A stretch of 32,003 bases of DNA. It comes from DATAYA01 sp036272815 (GTDB taxonomy: Bacteria; Pseudomonadota; Alphaproteobacteria; Acetobacterales; Acetobacteraceae). Position 1 is the stretch's first letter; every line of letters begins with the position of its first letter. Below the pieces are notes generated by a model. The model had not been told where the DNA came from. It saw only the letters and a list, made by a program, of their open reading frames with translations, and did not search any database. Shown one piece after another: positions 8,051 to 15,138 of this stretch. The position numbers were made by a program, and so were the translations under genes. The stretch spans positions 1 through 32,003 of the forward strand of contig DATAYA010000010.1 in NCBI GenBank assembly GCA_036272815.1, in the 5' to 3' direction.

Positions 8051-9361
8051 TTACTGCTTCGCCGCCGCGAGCTGCTGGCGCAGATCGGACGCGATGCGCG
8101 CATAGGCCTGCGGCAGCGTGATCTGCCCCGCGATCGCCTGGGCGAGGCGGTTGGCGGTGGTGTTGAAGATCACCTGATTGTACTTGTAGCCCTGTAAATG
8201 GTACGCGATCGGCGAGAGCGATTGCACCGATTGGAGGAACACCTGCAACGCCGCGTTGCCGGCGGCGGACAGGCCGTAATGCAGCGATGCCTTCTGCAAG
8301 CTTGCGGAGGCGGGGATGTTGCTGGTCCGCTCCATCATCGCCTGGTAGACCGGCTGCTGCGCCAGATAATCCAGGAACGCCGCGACGGATTTCGGGTGCT
8401 TGGTGCCTTTTAGTCCGACCAGTGCCGCACCTCCGGGCATCCCGGTGCAGGCGGCGGGGCCGCACGGATTGGGGACCGCGACCCAGTCGAAGCTGTTGCC
8501 CACCTGCTTGTCCATCCGCGTGAGCTGCCAGCTTCCGGAGAGGTAGAGCACGATCTGGCCGTTGGCGAAGGAGGCGAAGGCGTCGCGGTAGCCGGTGCCG
8601 GTGGCGGCCCAGATGTCCTTCTCGACGGTGCCGTCCTGGTTCCACTTGACGAAGCGGCTCGCCATCGCCTCGAAGCCGGGGTCGACCACCGCGGGCGTGC
8701 CGTCGGCGGCGAAATACCTGGCGCCGTAGGAAATCGCGGGGCCGGCGAAACGGTGGCCGGAGCGGTCCCAGGCCATGCCGAACGGCGTCTGCGTCGCCTT
8801 CGCGACCTTTGCCACGGCAGCGGCCCAGTCGTCCCACGTCGCCTTCGGCCCAGGCAGGGGCACGTTGGCCTGCTCGAACAGGGTCTTGTCGACGAAGGGG
8901 CCGGTGATGGTGAGCTGCGTCGGCAGGCCGTAGATGCCCGTATCCTTCGGCCCCTGGCGCATCCAGTCGAGCACCGGGCCGAATTCGCGCGTCCAGTAGG
9001 CGGCGTCGGGCAGCAGCGGGCGGAGATCGAGGAGATACTTGCCGGTCGCGCCGAAATCGGTGACGCGCGCGATGTCGGGACCGTGGCCGGCGGCGAGCTG
9101 CACCGGCAGGCTGGTGGTGATCTGCGCGTACGGCACGGTGTCGATCCGCACCTGCACGTCAGGGTGCTGCTTCTCGAAACCCTTTGCAAGGTCCGCGTAG
9201 ACGGCGCACTCGTTGCCGTCGGAGTAGCACATGACGCGCAATTCCGCCGCGTGCGCCGCAACGGCCGGTGCGAACGTGGCGGCGAACGTCAGGGCCGCCA
9301 GGCCCAGGACGGCAAGGCCCGGGACGGCAAGGCCCAGGACGGCAAGGTTGGGCCGGATCAT
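8051..9361 (-). CDS. Sugar ABC transporter substrate-binding protein (family 1)
   Basis: A 436-residue periplasmic binding protein of the extracellular solute-binding family 1 (MalE-like). It begins with an unusually repetitive signal peptide and a likely cleavage after AHA at about residue 38. The mature protein starts AELRVMCYSDGNECAVYADL, then FEKQHPDVQV, the usual first strand and helix of this fold. Further landmarks are TTSLPVQLAAGHGPDIARV and an FANGQIVLYLSGSW motif, where an aromatic near the hinge commonly stacks on sugar. It is the first gene of the operon. The ATG at 9361 has a strong GGAGG five bases upstream. Sugar specificity is unknown, but the linked GH31 enzyme suggests alpha-linked oligosaccharides. 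Confidence 0.93.
   Translation of the reverse strand: MIRPNLAVLGLAVPGLAVLGLAALTFAATFAPAVAAHAAELRVMCYSDGNECAVYADLAKGFEKQHPDVQVRIDTVPYAQITTSLPVQLAAGHGPDIARVTDFGATGKYLLDLRPLLPDAAYWTREFGPVLDWMRQGPKDTGIYGLPTQLTITGPFVDKTLFEQANVPLPGPKATWDDWAAAVAKVAKATQTPFGMAWDRSGHRFAGPAISYGARYFAADGTPAVVDPGFEAMASRFVKWNQDGTVEKDIWAATGTGYRDAFASFANGQIVLYLSGSWQLTRMDKQVGNSFDWVAVPNPCGPAACTGMPGGAALVGLKGTKHPKSVAAFLDYLAQQPVYQAMMERTSNIPASASLQKASLHYGLSAAGNAALQVFLQSVQSLSPIAYHLQGYKYNQVIFNTTANRLAQAIAGQITLPQAYARIASDLRQQLAAAKQ
9301..9345 (-). repeat. 15-bp tandem repeat in the signal peptide of the binding protein
   Basis: Three 15-bp units (GGCCCAGGACGGCAA on the plus strand, one base different in the middle unit) encode LAVLG-LAVPG-LAVLG within the hydrophobic core of the signal peptide. 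A fourth, degenerate unit follows towards the start codon. Confidence 0.85.
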
Positions 9362-9443
9362 GGGTTCCTCCGATCGGTTCGGCGCTGTGCGCGCGCCGTT
9401 ACCGCAAGTCTGCCCCGCGCCCGGCGGCCGGTCCAGCGCCGGA

Positions 9444-9878
9444 TTATCCCTCGGTTCCGATCGCGTGCAGGGCCAGGAGGCGCCGATGCGGGCTGGTGCG
9501 GTGCTCGCAGAGATAGACGCCCTGCCAAGTGCCGAGCCGCAGCCGCGCCGCCGCGAACGGGATCGAAAGCTGGGTTGCGGTGAGTGCTGCGCGAAGGTGG
9601 GCGGGCATGTCGTCCGGCCCCTCCGCGGCGTGGCGATAGTGCTTCGCGCCGTCGGGAGCGAGGCGGCCGAGAAAGGCTTCGAGGTCGGCGCGCACGTCGG
9701 GGTCGGCGTTCTCCTGGATCAGCAGGGAGGCCGAGGTGTGGCGGCAGAACACCGTGAGCAGGCCGTCGCGGAGGTTGCTTTCTCCAAGAAAGGACGCCAG
9801 GCGCGCGGTGATGTCGTGCATCCCGCGCCCCGGCGTTGCGATGCTGATCTCGCCCTGGTGCTGGCGCAGATCGCTCAC
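9444..9878 (-). CDS. yjbQ: YjbQ family protein (UPF0047, secondary thiamine-phosphate synthase-like)
   Basis: A 144-residue protein of the YjbQ/UPF0047 family. Conserved segments are HTSASLLIQENADP (47-60), the HYRHAAEGPDDMPAHL block (80-95) and GTWQGVYLCEHR (116-127). The histidines and acidic residues of these blocks form the family's putative metal site. Members complement thiamine-phosphate synthase mutants weakly; their true role is unsettled. The reading frame is open far upstream, but the conserved fold begins just after a GTG at 9876-9878, whose last bases are the stop of the preceding gene (GTGA overlap). I take this as the start. It ends the argE-like/aspartoacylase-like operon, 82 bp before the sugar operon. 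Confidence 0.9.
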   Translation of the reverse strand: MSDLRQHQGEISIATPGRGMHDITARLASFLGESNLRDGLLTVFCRHTSASLLIQENADPDVRADLEAFLGRLAPDGAKHYRHAAEGPDDMPAHLRAALTATQLSIPFAAARLRLGTWQGVYLCEHRTSPHRRLLALHAIGTEG

Positions 9879-10876
9879 GGGGCGAAACGGGCGAGGCGGA
9901 CCGCGGTGTGGCCGCGGCTCGGCCGCAGGCTCGGCATCACCAGCAGGCAGTCGTCGTGCGGCGTGCGGATCTCCGTATTGCCGTCCATCGCGATCAGCGT
10001 GTTGCGCCGCGGGACCACGTCGCCGCCGCGATAGGGCTGCACGAAGGCGAAGCCGCCGGTGCTCGCCGTCACCGCCTGGGTGACGCTGGCGAAGCGGAGC
10101 GCGCGGTGCGATGCGGCGCCGGCTTCGCGTCTCGGCGGCGGCGGCAGGGCGGGATGGCTCGCGACCTGGCGCGTATGGTGCAACAGCCCGGCGATTGCGG
10201 CGAGCGTGGTCTCGACGGTCGCCGGCTCCCAGTGCTGGCCCGCCTCCACCAGCACGGCGCGGCCGGCACCGGTCTCGCCGAAGCGCGCATAGTCGATCAG
10301 GCGCGGCCCGCTGGCGTGGCCGGCATCGGCGACGACTAGTGGCGGCGCGCCGGTCGCCTCGGCAAGCTGCCGGCCCTTCGCGGTGCGCCCGCACAGCAGC
10401 AGCGGCTCTGATGGCCAGAGCATCGAATGCAGGTCGAGCAGCACGTCGACGCTCTCGATCAGAGGCCGCATCGCACGCGCGCGGTCGAGTTCGGCCGAGC
10501 GGCGCGGGCCGTCGAGCAGGTCGGGGTCCCAGAGGCGGTTGAGGTCCTCGTCGACGAAGCGGCTCGCGGTCGGCGCAGCGTGGTCGAAGCGGGCGAAGGC
10601 GTCGAGATTGGCGAAGCCGAGCGTGAGCCGCCCGCGGGCGGGCGCGATGCCGGCGCGCAACAGGCGGTCGAGCGCGATCGCGCCGCCGATCTCGTTGCCG
10701 TGGACGAGTGCGACGATGGCGACGTGCGGGCCTGCGGCGGCGGCGGCATAGCTGGTGAAGCCGCGCAGGCCGGTGTTGCCCTCGAGCCAGGGATCGAGCG
10801 CGGGCGGGGCGACGCGCACCGCGAAATGCGGCAGCGGCGGCTGCCCGGGCGGGGGCGGACCGGCGGCGACGCTCAT
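9875..10876 (-). CDS. Succinylglutamate desuccinylase/aspartoacylase family hydrolase
   Basis: A 333-residue zinc carboxypeptidase-fold amidohydrolase of the AstE/AspA type. Zinc ligands visible are H59 and E62 in HGNEIGG and H150 in DLHS. E211 in VEAGQH is the likely catalytic glutamate. The last 80 residues form the beta domain typical of the family. These enzymes remove acyl groups from N-acyl amino acids, but the substrate cannot be read from the motifs. I chose the ATG at 10876 because it overlaps the argE-like stop by 4 bp. The open frame extends 37 codons upstream with no similarity to the family. Its own stop overlaps the yjbQ start by 4 bp. Pairing with an ArgE-like deacetylase suggests a shared role in N-acyl amino acid or acyl-amide turnover. 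Confidence 0.88.
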   Translation of the reverse strand: MSVAAGPPPPGQPPLPHFAVRVAPPALDPWLEGNTGLRGFTSYAAAAAGPHVAIVALVHGNEIGGAIALDRLLRAGIAPARGRLTLGFANLDAFARFDHAAPTASRFVDEDLNRLWDPDLLDGPRRSAELDRARAMRPLIESVDVLLDLHSMLWPSEPLLLCGRTAKGRQLAEATGAPPLVVADAGHASGPRLIDYARFGETGAGRAVLVEAGQHWEPATVETTLAAIAGLLHHTRQVASHPALPPPPRREAGAASHRALRFASVTQAVTASTGGFAFVQPYRGGDVVPRRNTLIAMDGNTEIRTPHDDCLLVMPSLRPSRGHTAVRLARFAP

Positions 10877-12027
10877 GCCGCGAGATGTCCGGCGATGCGG
10901 CGGATGAAAGCGTCGCAGCGCGCCAGCTCGCTCTCGGCAATCCACTCGTCGGGCTGGTGCGCCTGCGCGATGTCGCCCGGGCCGCACACGATCGCCGCGA
11001 TCCCGGCCTCCTGGAAGATGCCGGCTTCGGTGCCGTAGCTCACCTTGCCTGCGCCGTTCGCCCCCGTCGCCTGCCGCACCAGGTCGGCGAGCCGGTGCGC
11101 CGGCGGCAGCGACAGGCCGGGCAGGGCATCGAGCAGCGCGATGTCAAAGCCGGTCGCGGGATCGACGGCGTGCATCGCGGGCTCCACATGCGCTGCCAGA
11201 TGGGCGCGAAGCGCTGCCGCGCGCGCCGGGCCGTCGTCAGCGGGGATGGTGCGCCATTCGACGAGGAAGGTCGCGCGTTCGGGAATGATGTTGAGCACGG
11301 TGCCGCCCTCGATGCGGCCGACATGGATGGTGGTGTGCGGCGGCTCGAAGCCGTCCTCGAACGGCCCTTGCGTGGCGCTGCGACGGGCCTCGGCGGAGAG
11401 CCAGACGATCGCCTCCGCGGCCGCCGCGATCGCATTCACCCCCTGTGCCGGACGGCTGGAATGGCCAGGGCGGCCGCGCGCCGTGACTTCGGCGGCGGTG
11501 CGGCCCTTGTGCGCCACGATCGGCTGCATCGAGGAGGGTTCGCCGACGATGCAGAGCGCCGGCCGCAGGCCGCTCTCTGCCATGTCGGCGACGAGGCGGC
11601 GGGCGCCGGCGCAATCCACCTCCTCGTCGTAGGAGATGAAAATGTGCAGCGGGGCGGCGAGCCGCATCGCGACGAGGTCGGGGAGGGCTGCCAGGCAGCA
11701 GGCGACGAAGCCCTTCATGTCGGTGGCGCCGCGGCCGATCAGCCGCCCGTCCTGCCGGCGCAGCGCGAACGGGTCGGCGGTCCAGGCCTGTCCGTCGACG
11801 GGGACGGTGTCGACATGGCCGGAGAGCGCGATCCCGCCATCCGTTTGCGGGCCGATGATGGCGTGGATGTTGGCCTTGCTGCCGGCTTGATTGGTGCTGA
11901 CGCGGTAGGGGACGCCGTGCGCGTCGAGGATGCTGCGGACGTAGCCGATCAGGGCGAGGTTCGCGCGGCTGCTGGTTGTGTCGAAGGCGACCAGGGCGGC
12001 GAGCAGGTCGGCGGATGCGGAGGGCAT
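10873..12027 (-). CDS. argE: Acetylornithine deacetylase-like M20 metallopeptidase
   Basis: A 384-residue M20 family deacetylase with all expected metal and catalytic residues: H71 and D73 in SGHVDTVP, D103 in GATDMKGF, the catalytic pair E135/E136 in YDEEVD, E163 in GEPS, and H357 in AHQPDEW. The dimerisation domain lies at about 180-290 and contains the conserved RGRPGHSS. This pattern matches ArgE, which converts N-acetylornithine to ornithine in the cytoplasm. Related N-acyl amino acid hydrolases share it, so the substrate is likely but not proven. The ATG at 12027 has AGGA about 8 bases upstream. It leads a three-gene operon with 4-bp overlaps and is 74 bp downstream of the aldehyde dehydrogenase gene on the same strand. 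Confidence 0.88.
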   Translation of the reverse strand: MPSASADLLAALVAFDTTSSRANLALIGYVRSILDAHGVPYRVSTNQAGSKANIHAIIGPQTDGGIALSGHVDTVPVDGQAWTADPFALRRQDGRLIGRGATDMKGFVACCLAALPDLVAMRLAAPLHIFISYDEEVDCAGARRLVADMAESGLRPALCIVGEPSSMQPIVAHKGRTAAEVTARGRPGHSSRPAQGVNAIAAAAEAIVWLSAEARRSATQGPFEDGFEPPHTTIHVGRIEGGTVLNIIPERATFLVEWRTIPADDGPARAAALRAHLAAHVEPAMHAVDPATGFDIALLDALPGLSLPPAHRLADLVRQATGANGAGKVSYGTEAGIFQEAGIAAIVCGPGDIAQAHQPDEWIAESELARCDAFIRRIAGHLAA

Positions 12028-12101
12028 CGGACCATCCTAGCCACGGCGCGCGCGGCGGCAACACGACCCGCGGGCGAGCGGGCCGTATTGCCGCGTGCCG
12101 G

Positions 12102-13535
12102 CTACAGGCTCGCCTGCGTGACGAACTTCGTGTTGAGATAGCTCTCGATCGCCTCCGACCCGCCCTCGGAACCGTAGCCGCTGTCCTTCATGCCGCCGAA
12201 CGGCACTTCCGGCAAAGCGAGGCCGTGATGATTGATCGACAGCATCCCGCTCTCGACCCGGGCGGCGAGCGCCTGCGCGGTCTTGGCCGAACGCGTGTAG
12301 GCGTAGGCGGCGAGACCGTAGGGAAGACGATTCGCCTCCGTCACCGCCTCGTCGAGGTCATGGAACGGCATCATCAGCGCCACCGGGCCGAACGGCTCCT
12401 CGTTCATCGCCCGCATCTCGGGCGTCGCGTTGGCGAGCACCGTCGGCTCGAAGAAGTTGCCCTTGTTGCCAATGCGGCTGCCGCCGGTGCGCAGCTCCGC
12501 CCCGTGCTGTCTTGCGTCGGCGATCAGGCTCTCCATGGCGGCGACGCGGCGGGGATTGGCGAGCGGTCCCATCTGCGTCCCGGCTTCCAGCCCGTCGCCC
12601 ACATGCACGGCCTTCGCCGCCGTCGTGAAGCGGTCGACGAAGGCGTCATAGACCTGCTCCTGCACCAGGAAGCGGGTGGGCGCCACGCAGACCTGGCCGG
12701 CGTTGCGGAACTTGTTGGCGGCGAGGATCTTCGTCGCCACGTCCATGTCGGCGTCCTCGAACACGATCGCCGGCGCGTGGCCGCCCAGCTCCATCGTGAT
12801 CCGCTTCATGTGCGATCCGGCGAGTGCGGCGAGGTGCTTGCCGACCGCCGTCGAGCCGGTGAAGGAGATTTTGCGGATCACCGGATGCGGGATCAGGTAT
12901 TCGGAAATTTCCGAGGGTACACCGAAGACGAGACCGAGCACGCCGGCCGGCACGCCGGCGTCGTGGAATGCGCGCACCATCGCGGCGGGCGAGGCGGGCG
13001 TCTCCTCCGGTGCCTTGAGGATGATCGAGCAGCCCGCCGCGAGGCCGGCCGAAATCTTGCGCACCGCCTGGTTGATCGGGAAGTTCCAGGGCGTGAAGGC
13101 CGCGACCGGGCCGACCGGCTCCTTGATGACGAGCTGCCAGACGCCGTCGGCGCGCGCGGGGATGACGCGGCCGTAGGTGCGGCGCGCCTCCTCGGCGAAC
13201 CACTCGATCACGTCGGCGGCGACCCCGATCTCGCCCTTCGCCTCGGCGAGCGGCTTGCCCTGCTCCTGGGTCATCAGGTTCGCGATCGCGTCGGCGCGCT
13301 CGCGCATCAGGGCGGCGGCGCGGCGCATTATTTTCGACCGCTCGATGGCGGCGGTGTGGCTCCAGGTATGGAAACCGCGCTCAGCGGCGGCAAGCGCACG
13401 ATCGAGGTCGGCGCGGCCGGCATGGGCGACGCTGCCGATCTTCTCGCCGGTGGCGGGATTGACGATGTCGATCGCCCGGCCGTCCTTGGCCGGGGTCCAT
13501 TCGCCGTCGATGAAGAGCGAGACCTGCGGATACAT
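12102..13535 (-). CDS. gabD: NAD(P)-dependent succinate-semialdehyde dehydrogenase-type aldehyde dehydrogenase
   Basis: A 477-residue aldehyde dehydrogenase. Catalytic C283 is in NAGQVC and general base E249 in MELGGHAP. FTPWNFP (147-153), K174 in LKAPEETP and FTGSTAVGK form the cofactor site. The C-terminal segment PFGGMKDSGYGSEGG is typical. The sequence style (LFIDGEW at the start, ITMELGGHAP, AGQVCVAPTRF) fits succinate-semialdehyde dehydrogenase (GabD/SSADH), which oxidises succinic semialdehyde to succinate; close aldehyde dehydrogenases cannot be excluded. I chose the ATG at 13535, with AAGGA six bases upstream. The open frame extends 19 codons upstream but those residues are proline-rich and unlike the family. 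No GABA transaminase or permease is next to it. Confidence 0.9.
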   Translation of the reverse strand: MYPQVSLFIDGEWTPAKDGRAIDIVNPATGEKIGSVAHAGRADLDRALAAAERGFHTWSHTAAIERSKIMRRAAALMRERADAIANLMTQEQGKPLAEAKGEIGVAADVIEWFAEEARRTYGRVIPARADGVWQLVIKEPVGPVAAFTPWNFPINQAVRKISAGLAAGCSIILKAPEETPASPAAMVRAFHDAGVPAGVLGLVFGVPSEISEYLIPHPVIRKISFTGSTAVGKHLAALAGSHMKRITMELGGHAPAIVFEDADMDVATKILAANKFRNAGQVCVAPTRFLVQEQVYDAFVDRFTTAAKAVHVGDGLEAGTQMGPLANPRRVAAMESLIADARQHGAELRTGGSRIGNKGNFFEPTVLANATPEMRAMNEEPFGPVALMMPFHDLDEAVTEANRLPYGLAAYAYTRSAKTAQALAARVESGMLSINHHGLALPEVPFGGMKDSGYGSEGGSEAIESYLNTKFVTQASL

Positions 13536-13600
13536 GGCCGGTCCTTTCGGAGTTTGGGGGCGGACTATTGGTCCGGGCGGCGGGAGAAGCAAGGCGAGGG

Positions 13601-13648
13601 GATTTCGAAGGCTCTGCCTTCGACGGGGTCAAGGGGCAGAGCCCCTTG
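13601..13648 (-). repeat. Double-hairpin dispersed repeat, copy B
   Basis: On the minus strand this reads CAAGGGGC-TCT-GCCCCTTG (13648-13630), ACCCCG, then TCGAAGGC-AGA-GCCTTCGA (13623-13605), then AATCCC. It has the same layout, spacer and flank as the copy at 1538-1581, with base changes in the stems matched on both sides. It lies just downstream of the glycosyltransferase stop in the same orientation. Confidence 0.75.
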
Positions 13649-13720
13649 CCTTCGCCGCGATCACCCTGCGGAACAGGGGGCAGAACCCCTTGCCTTCGCC
13701 GCGATCACCCTGCGGAACAG
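13637..13720. repeat. Direct repeat, 40 bp x2 with 44-bp period
   Basis: The 40 bases at 13637-13676 recur at 13681-13720 with one mismatch, separated by GGGG. The repeat contains half of hairpin 1 of the double-hairpin element and the last codons of the glycosyltransferase gene. The stop codon of that gene (13661-13663) lies inside the first copy. Confidence 0.9.
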
Positions 13721-14869
13721 CGCGATCTGACCGTCGGTCGTCTCCTGCCAGCCGAACCGCTCGGCATAGGCGCGGGTGGCTGCCCGGCCGGGCGGATCGG
13801 CGAGCAGGTCGCGGGCTGCCGCGGCGAGCGCCTCGGGCTCGCGGGCGCCCGCGATGACGCCGGCCGCGCGCTCCTGCACGACTTCGGAATTGCCGGGGAT
13901 CGGGGCGGCGACGACGGGCGTGCCGCAGGCCATCGCCTCCAGCAGCACGTTGGCCCAACCCTCGCGCGATGACGCCAGCACCAGCAGGTCGGCAGCACCG
14001 TAGAGGGCGGGCAGCTCGGCGTGCGGCAAGGCGCCGAGCAGGCGGACGCGGGCACCGAGGTCGAGCCGGGAGATCAGCGCCTCCAGCGGCGCCCGTTCCG
14101 GGCCCTCGCCCGCGATCAGCAGGTCGCAATCGGGGAGCAGGCGCATCGCCTCGATCACCCGGTCGTGGCCCTTCCGCTCGATCAGGTGGCCGACGGAGAG
14201 CAGCGTCGGCCGGGCGAGGCCGAACCCCGCGCGGGCCGCCGCGCGGTCGGGGGGCGGGCGGAACAGCGCGGTGTCGACACCGTTGCGCAACACCGAGACG
14301 TGGGCGGGCCGGGCGCCGAGGGCGAGCATGGCCTCGCGCAGCGCGGCGCTGACGGCGATCGCGGCGTCGGCGCGGGCGAGCGCGCGGCGGATCAGCCGGC
14401 GGGGGATTGCGAAGTCCGGGAACTGCGTGATGTCCGACCCGCGCGCGGTGACGACGACGGGCAGGCCGAAGCGGCGGCCGAGTGCGACCGCGGCGACGCC
14501 GTCGGGGAAGAAGTAATGCGCGTCGATGGCATCGAAGCGCTCTCCGGCGGCAAGCAGGCGGCGGATCACGCGCGACGCGGCGGCGGCCAGCAGAGCCGGG
14601 GAGAGCGCCATGCCGAGCTTCGGGATGGCGAGGAATCGCGGGTGGTGGACGGCGAGGCCGTGGCGGCTTTCCGCGGCGGGGACCGGGCCGGGGTCGCGGC
14701 CGGGGAAGCCGGGGAGGGGGAAGATCGGCACCGGGGCGAGCACGGTCGCCGCCACCGCGCCGCTGCCCACGAGGTGGCGGAGCCGGTTCTCCACGAACAC
14801 CCCGTGATTGGGTCGGGCGGCGTTCGGGTAGAGCGTGGTGAAGGTCAGAAGCCGGATCGGCGGCGCCAC
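13661..14869 (-). CDS. Family 4 glycosyltransferase of the exopolysaccharide locus
   Basis: A 402-residue GT-B glycosyltransferase. The N-terminal acceptor domain starts with RLLTFTTLYPNAARPNHGVF, a pattern I associate with GT4 enzymes of exosortase-linked polysaccharide loci. The donor domain contains SVGHLIERKGHD (225-236), AGEGPE and the EX7E-like pair E303/E311 in EGWANVLLEAMACG, which binds the nucleotide sugar. It should add a sugar to the lipid-linked repeat unit at the cytoplasmic membrane face. The start is a GTG at 14869, inside the 3' end of the small upstream gene (25-bp overlap). The final 15 or so residues derive from a duplicated 40-bp repeat and are probably not functional. 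It is the last gene of the minus arm. Donor and acceptor sugars are unknown. Confidence 0.9.
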   Translation of the reverse strand: MAPPIRLLTFTTLYPNAARPNHGVFVENRLRHLVGSGAVAATVLAPVPIFPLPGFPGRDPGPVPAAESRHGLAVHHPRFLAIPKLGMALSPALLAAAASRVIRRLLAAGERFDAIDAHYFFPDGVAAVALGRRFGLPVVVTARGSDITQFPDFAIPRRLIRRALARADAAIAVSAALREAMLALGARPAHVSVLRNGVDTALFRPPPDRAAARAGFGLARPTLLSVGHLIERKGHDRVIEAMRLLPDCDLLIAGEGPERAPLEALISRLDLGARVRLLGALPHAELPALYGAADLLVLASSREGWANVLLEAMACGTPVVAAPIPGNSEVVQERAAGVIAGAREPEALAAAARDLLADPPGRAATRAYAERFGWQETTDGQIALFRRVIAAKARGSAPCSAG

Positions 14870-15129
14870 GGCGGCGGCTCGGGGGGCGGGCGACCGGACC
14901 GTGCCGGGGTTCGCGCAGGCGGCGGCGCGGCCCGCTGTTGCCAGGCACGGGGCAGCGGACCGCGTGCGCGGTTCCGTCCTGCAATCGGCGCGGGCGCCTG
15001 CGAACCGTCCTCAAACTGGCGCGCGTCGAACGGCGACCAGTGGCCCTTCCGCTGCGCGTCCGGGTCCAGGAACCAGAAGCAGAGCCAGGCCGCGCCGACC
15101 ATCACGCCAAGGAACAGGATGCCTTCCAT
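14845..15129 (-). CDS. Small single-span membrane protein of unknown function (94 aa)
   Basis: The protein starts MEGILFLGVMVGAAWLCFWF, one hydrophobic segment (about residues 3-21), followed by a polar stretch with KGHWSPFDARQ and a long arginine/proline-rich tail. I recognise no characterised family, though small proteins with a single span and a W-PFD-R motif occur beside exosortase-linked polysaccharide genes. Support for translation: GAGG lies seven bases before the ATG, overlapping the stop region of the ligase-like gene (9-bp gap), and the gene is sandwiched between two locus genes on the same strand. It overlaps the next gene by 25 bp. A membrane scaffold or accessory role is only a guess. 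Confidence 0.68.
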   Translation of the reverse strand: MEGILFLGVMVGAAWLCFWFLDPDAQRKGHWSPFDARQFEDGSQAPAPIAGRNRARGPLPRAWQQRAAPPPARTPARSGRPPPEPPPWRRRSGF

Positions 15130-15138
15130 GCCGGAACC

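Noticed and set aside
5746..8197. Plus-strand ORFs opposite the ABC transporter genes
   Set aside because: Histidine/arginine/glutamate-rich shadows of membrane protein genes; no family features.
9879..10940. Upstream extension of the yjbQ frame to a 498-codon ORF
   Set aside because: The extension overlaps the aspartoacylase-like gene fully and is arginine-rich; the YjbQ fold begins only after the GTG at 9878.
13629..15014. 461-codon minus-strand ORF in another frame over the glycosyltransferase
   Set aside because: Arginine/proline-rich frame shadow of the glycosyltransferase gene, which has clear GT4 motifs.
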